Assembly (NCBI GenBank): GCA_029250225.1
Contig: JAQWUY010000031.1
Coordinates: 23,705-87,704, forward strand
Direction of reading: 5' to 3'
DNA: 64,000 nt
DNA from: Alphaproteobacteria bacterium
GTDB taxonomy: Bacteria > Pseudomonadota > Alphaproteobacteria > JAQWUY01
Shown: one piece after another, positions 62,317-64,000 of the stretch
Numbering within the stretch: position 1 is the first letter of the stretch
How the letters are laid out: each line of letters begins with the position of its first letter
Translations under genes and position numbers: made by a program
The notes under the pieces: model-generated
Databases searched by the model: none
Seen by the model: only the letters and a program-made list of their open reading frames with translations
What the model was told of the DNA's origin: nothing

Positions 62317-62748
62317 TTAACTCATAATATCTATTCTTTTTTGATGTCTATCACCTTCAAAATCTGTTGATAAAAACACTTCTATAAACGATAATGCTTT
62401 TTCTTTTGAAATAATCCTAGCCCCCAAAGCAATAACATTGGCATTGTTATGTTGACGCGATAGGCTTGCTTCATCTTCTGATGTTACCAAAGCACAACGA
62501 ATATGTCTGTGCCTGTTTGCGGCTATTGATATTCCAATTCCAGAACCACAAATTAATATCCCAGTCATAGATGAATCTTTTTTAATTTCATCTGCTAATT
62601 TGTTAGCAAAGTCAGGGTAATCAACACTTTTTTTTGAATCTGTTCCTAAATCGATGACATCAATATTTTTTTTGTTAAGATATGATATTATGTCTTGTTT
62701 TAATTCAAAACCTGCGTGGTCTGATGCTATTGCTATTTTATTTGACAT
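62317..62748 (-). CDS. rpiB: Ribose-5-phosphate isomerase B
   Basis: A 143-residue protein: [20 protein letters not shown], then [20 protein letters not shown] with the catalytic Cys, and [20 protein letters not shown]. It interconverts ribose and ribulose 5-phosphate, the latter being the RibB substrate. It heads the rpiB-glyA-nrdR-rib run and is divergent from hemB. Confidence 0.95.
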   Translation of the reverse strand: MSNKIAIASDHAGFELKQDIISYLNKKNIDVIDLGTDSKKSVDYPDFANKLADEIKKDSSMTGILICGSGIGISIAANRHRHIRCALVTSEDEASLSRQHNNANVIALGARIISKEKALSFIEVFLSTDFEGDRHQKRIDIMS

Positions 62749-62915
62749 TGTATTTTAATTATCCTTAAAATTATTATTTTTTTCTAAATACTTAAAAGAT
62801 TTACAATGATAATATTTTTATATTCAAGAGTCTATAATATTTTGCATTTTTTAAAAAAAAAGTGTATATTTCAATACATAACAACAAACTATTTTTTAAA
62901 AATAAGGATTTATAT

Positions 62916-63902
62916 ATGAACTTCATTAAGCCAACTATAAGGCCTAGAAGACTAAGAAAGAACAAAGAAATTCGTGATTTAGTTCAACAAAATAATATTC
63001 ATAAGAATGATATAGTTTACCCTATGTTTATTGTTGAAGGTAAAAATATTAAACAAGCAATTAAATCAATGCCTGATATAAATAGACTAAGCATAGATTT
63101 AACTATAAAAGAAATAGAAAAATTATTCAAAAAAGGAATAAAAGGATTTGCTCTGTTTCCATACAATGATATCTCGTTAAAAGATGAAAAAGGAACACAA
63201 AGCACGAATAGTAATAACTTAATAAATAGAGCAATTCGTGAAATAAAAAAACAAATTCCTGAATGCGTAATATTCGCAGATGTTGCCCTAGATCCATACA
63301 CAACACACGGACACGATGGTGTGTGTGATGAAAAAGGAAATGTCTTAAATGACGAAACAGTTGAAATTTTAACTAAGCAATCAATAGAACTTGCAAAATC
63401 AGGAGCAGATTTTGTATGTCCATCTGATATGATGGATGCTAGAATAATTAATATTCGTAATGCCTTAGATAACAGCGGTTTTGAAAATACAGGCATAATG
63501 TCATATGCAGTAAAATATGCTTCTGGATTTTATGGCCCTTTCCGCGATGCTGTTGGTAGCAACAATTTATTAAAAGGCGATAAAAAAACTTACCAAATGA
63601 ACCCAGCTAATAAAAAAGAAGCTCTAATTGAAGCTAAGCTAGATGTTCAAGAAGGTGCCGACATTATTATGATAAAGCCCGGAATGCCTTATCTTGATGT
63701 TATTTCTCAAACTAAACAAGAAATAAATAATCCCGTGGCTGTTTACCAAGTTTCAGGTGAATATTCAATGCTTAAAAATATGATTGATAGCGGTGATTTA
63801 AGTGATGATGTTATTATGGAATCAATTATTTGTTTTAAAAGAGCAGGAGCTGATATAATATTTACATATTTTGCTCCGCAAATCATTGATATAATAGATT
63901 AA
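62916..63902 (+). CDS. hemB: Delta-aminolevulinic acid dehydratase
   Basis: A 328-residue protein starting at the ATG at 62916, with AAGGA about 7 bases upstream; the frame extends to 62862 but those residues are not conserved. It begins IKPTIRPRRLRKN. The active site includes FADVALDPYTTHGHDGVCDE, VCPSDMMDARI, YASGFYGPFRDAVGS and the Schiff-base Lys in IIMIKPGMPYLDVIS. The metal loop is Asp-rich, pointing to a magnesium-type enzyme, although one Cys is present. It makes porphobilinogen from two aminolevulinates. Confidence 0.96.
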   Translation: MNFIKPTIRPRRLRKNKEIRDLVQQNNIHKNDIVYPMFIVEGKNIKQAIKSMPDINRLSIDLTIKEIEKLFKKGIKGFALFPYNDISLKDEKGTQSTNSNNLINRAIREIKKQIPECVIFADVALDPYTTHGHDGVCDEKGNVLNDETVEILTKQSIELAKSGADFVCPSDMMDARIINIRNALDNSGFENTGIMSYAVKYASGFYGPFRDAVGSNNLLKGDKKTYQMNPANKKEALIEAKLDVQEGADIIMIKPGMPYLDVISQTKQEINNPVAVYQVSGEYSMLKNMIDSGDLSDDVIMESIICFKRAGADIIFTYFAPQIIDIID

Positions 63903-63924
63903 ACCATCACTTTAAATACTTGAA

Positions 63925-64000
63925 TTAATTAGAAAAATTAAGATTCATATTTTTGTATCTATCCATATCATTTTGCCAATTAGGTTTTACCTTTATATGG
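63925..64000 (-). CDS. Possible C-terminal end of a gene running off the right edge
   Basis: On the minus strand a frame is open from the window edge to a TAA at 63927-63925 and ends KPNWQNDMDRYKNMNLNFSN. It is convergent with hemB and 22 bases away, a plausible place for the end of the next gene. Only 24 residues are visible and I do not recognise the family. Confidence 0.35.
   Translation of the reverse strand, partial: HIKVKPNWQNDMDRYKNMNLNFSN

Noticed and set aside
58925..62760. FMN riboswitch upstream of the riboflavin genes
   Set aside because: The rib genes are packed with gaps of 2-10 bases and follow nrdR; no room or conserved RFN element is visible.
62862..62915. N-terminal extension of hemB from 62862
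   Set aside because: The extra residues are not conserved and the AAGGA site fixes the ATG at 62916.

Overview
This 64 kb window is chromosome from an AT-rich alphaproteobacterium, probably a free-living cell of sunlit water. The evidence for the lineage is gene order typical of alphaproteobacteria: hom-glpX-recJ, fxsA with timA-mltA, tolC-popZ-valS, rlpA-dacC-tmk-holB-metG-tatD, yceD-plsX-fabH-ihfA-merR, sdhE-mfd facing recG, and rpiB-glyA-nrdR-ribDE-ribB-ribH-nusB-thiL. Nine tRNA genes are present (Tyr, Gly, Trp, Lys, Asn, Cys, two Ser, His), all with encoded CCA. The gene density and single-base overlaps suggest a compact genome. It is less reduced than Pelagibacter as I know it: it carries a sigma-54 promoter, a PopZ homologue, several peptidoglycan hydrolases and an accessory defence gene.

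Layout. 1-5089: the 3' part of a dimethylglycine/sarcosine dehydrogenase, then etfBA (its likely electron acceptor), grxB and a dipeptide epimerase. 5086-9014: DUF3108 protein, rlmB, PAP2 phosphatase, tRNAs Tyr/Gly/Trp, secE-nusG. 9151-15641: fxsA, timA-mltA, hom-glpX-recJ. 15716-20593: tRNAs Lys/Asn/Cys, tolC, popZ, valS. 20733-22715: tRNA-Ser followed by a solo DUF262/DUF1524 gene bracketed by a 41-bp direct repeat. 22862-26638: a light/photorepair operon (DUF3429, SDR, FeS-type photolyase, DUF2256, DCC, SOUL). 26653-26827: a decayed reading frame. 26818-37816: rhlE, then mltB-rlpA-dacC and tmk-holB-metG-tatD-MBL, NlpC/P60, alpha/beta hydrolase. 37852-42495: tRNA-His, glnBA behind a sigma-54 promoter, maeB. 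42608-50041: tRNA-Ser, parE, and the infA-to-merR block. 49049-56372: a kinase gene, mfd, sdhE, recG, bamE. 56436-63902: the riboflavin/glyA block and hemB.

How the parts connect. The dehydrogenase and ETF pair suggest use of methylated glycines, with GlyA handling the one-carbon units and glycine. The photolyase family is known to bind a ribityllumazine antenna, which is the product of ribH in the same window. The most notable items are the DUF262 insertion between 41-bp repeats, the photolyase gene whose well-placed Shine-Dalgarno points at an ATA codon where ATG is expected, the textbook sigma-54 promoter of glnBA, and several departures from usual alphaproteobacterial gene order (nusG not followed by rplK, no tuf beside tRNA-Trp, no rpmF before plsX, RibB without RibA).
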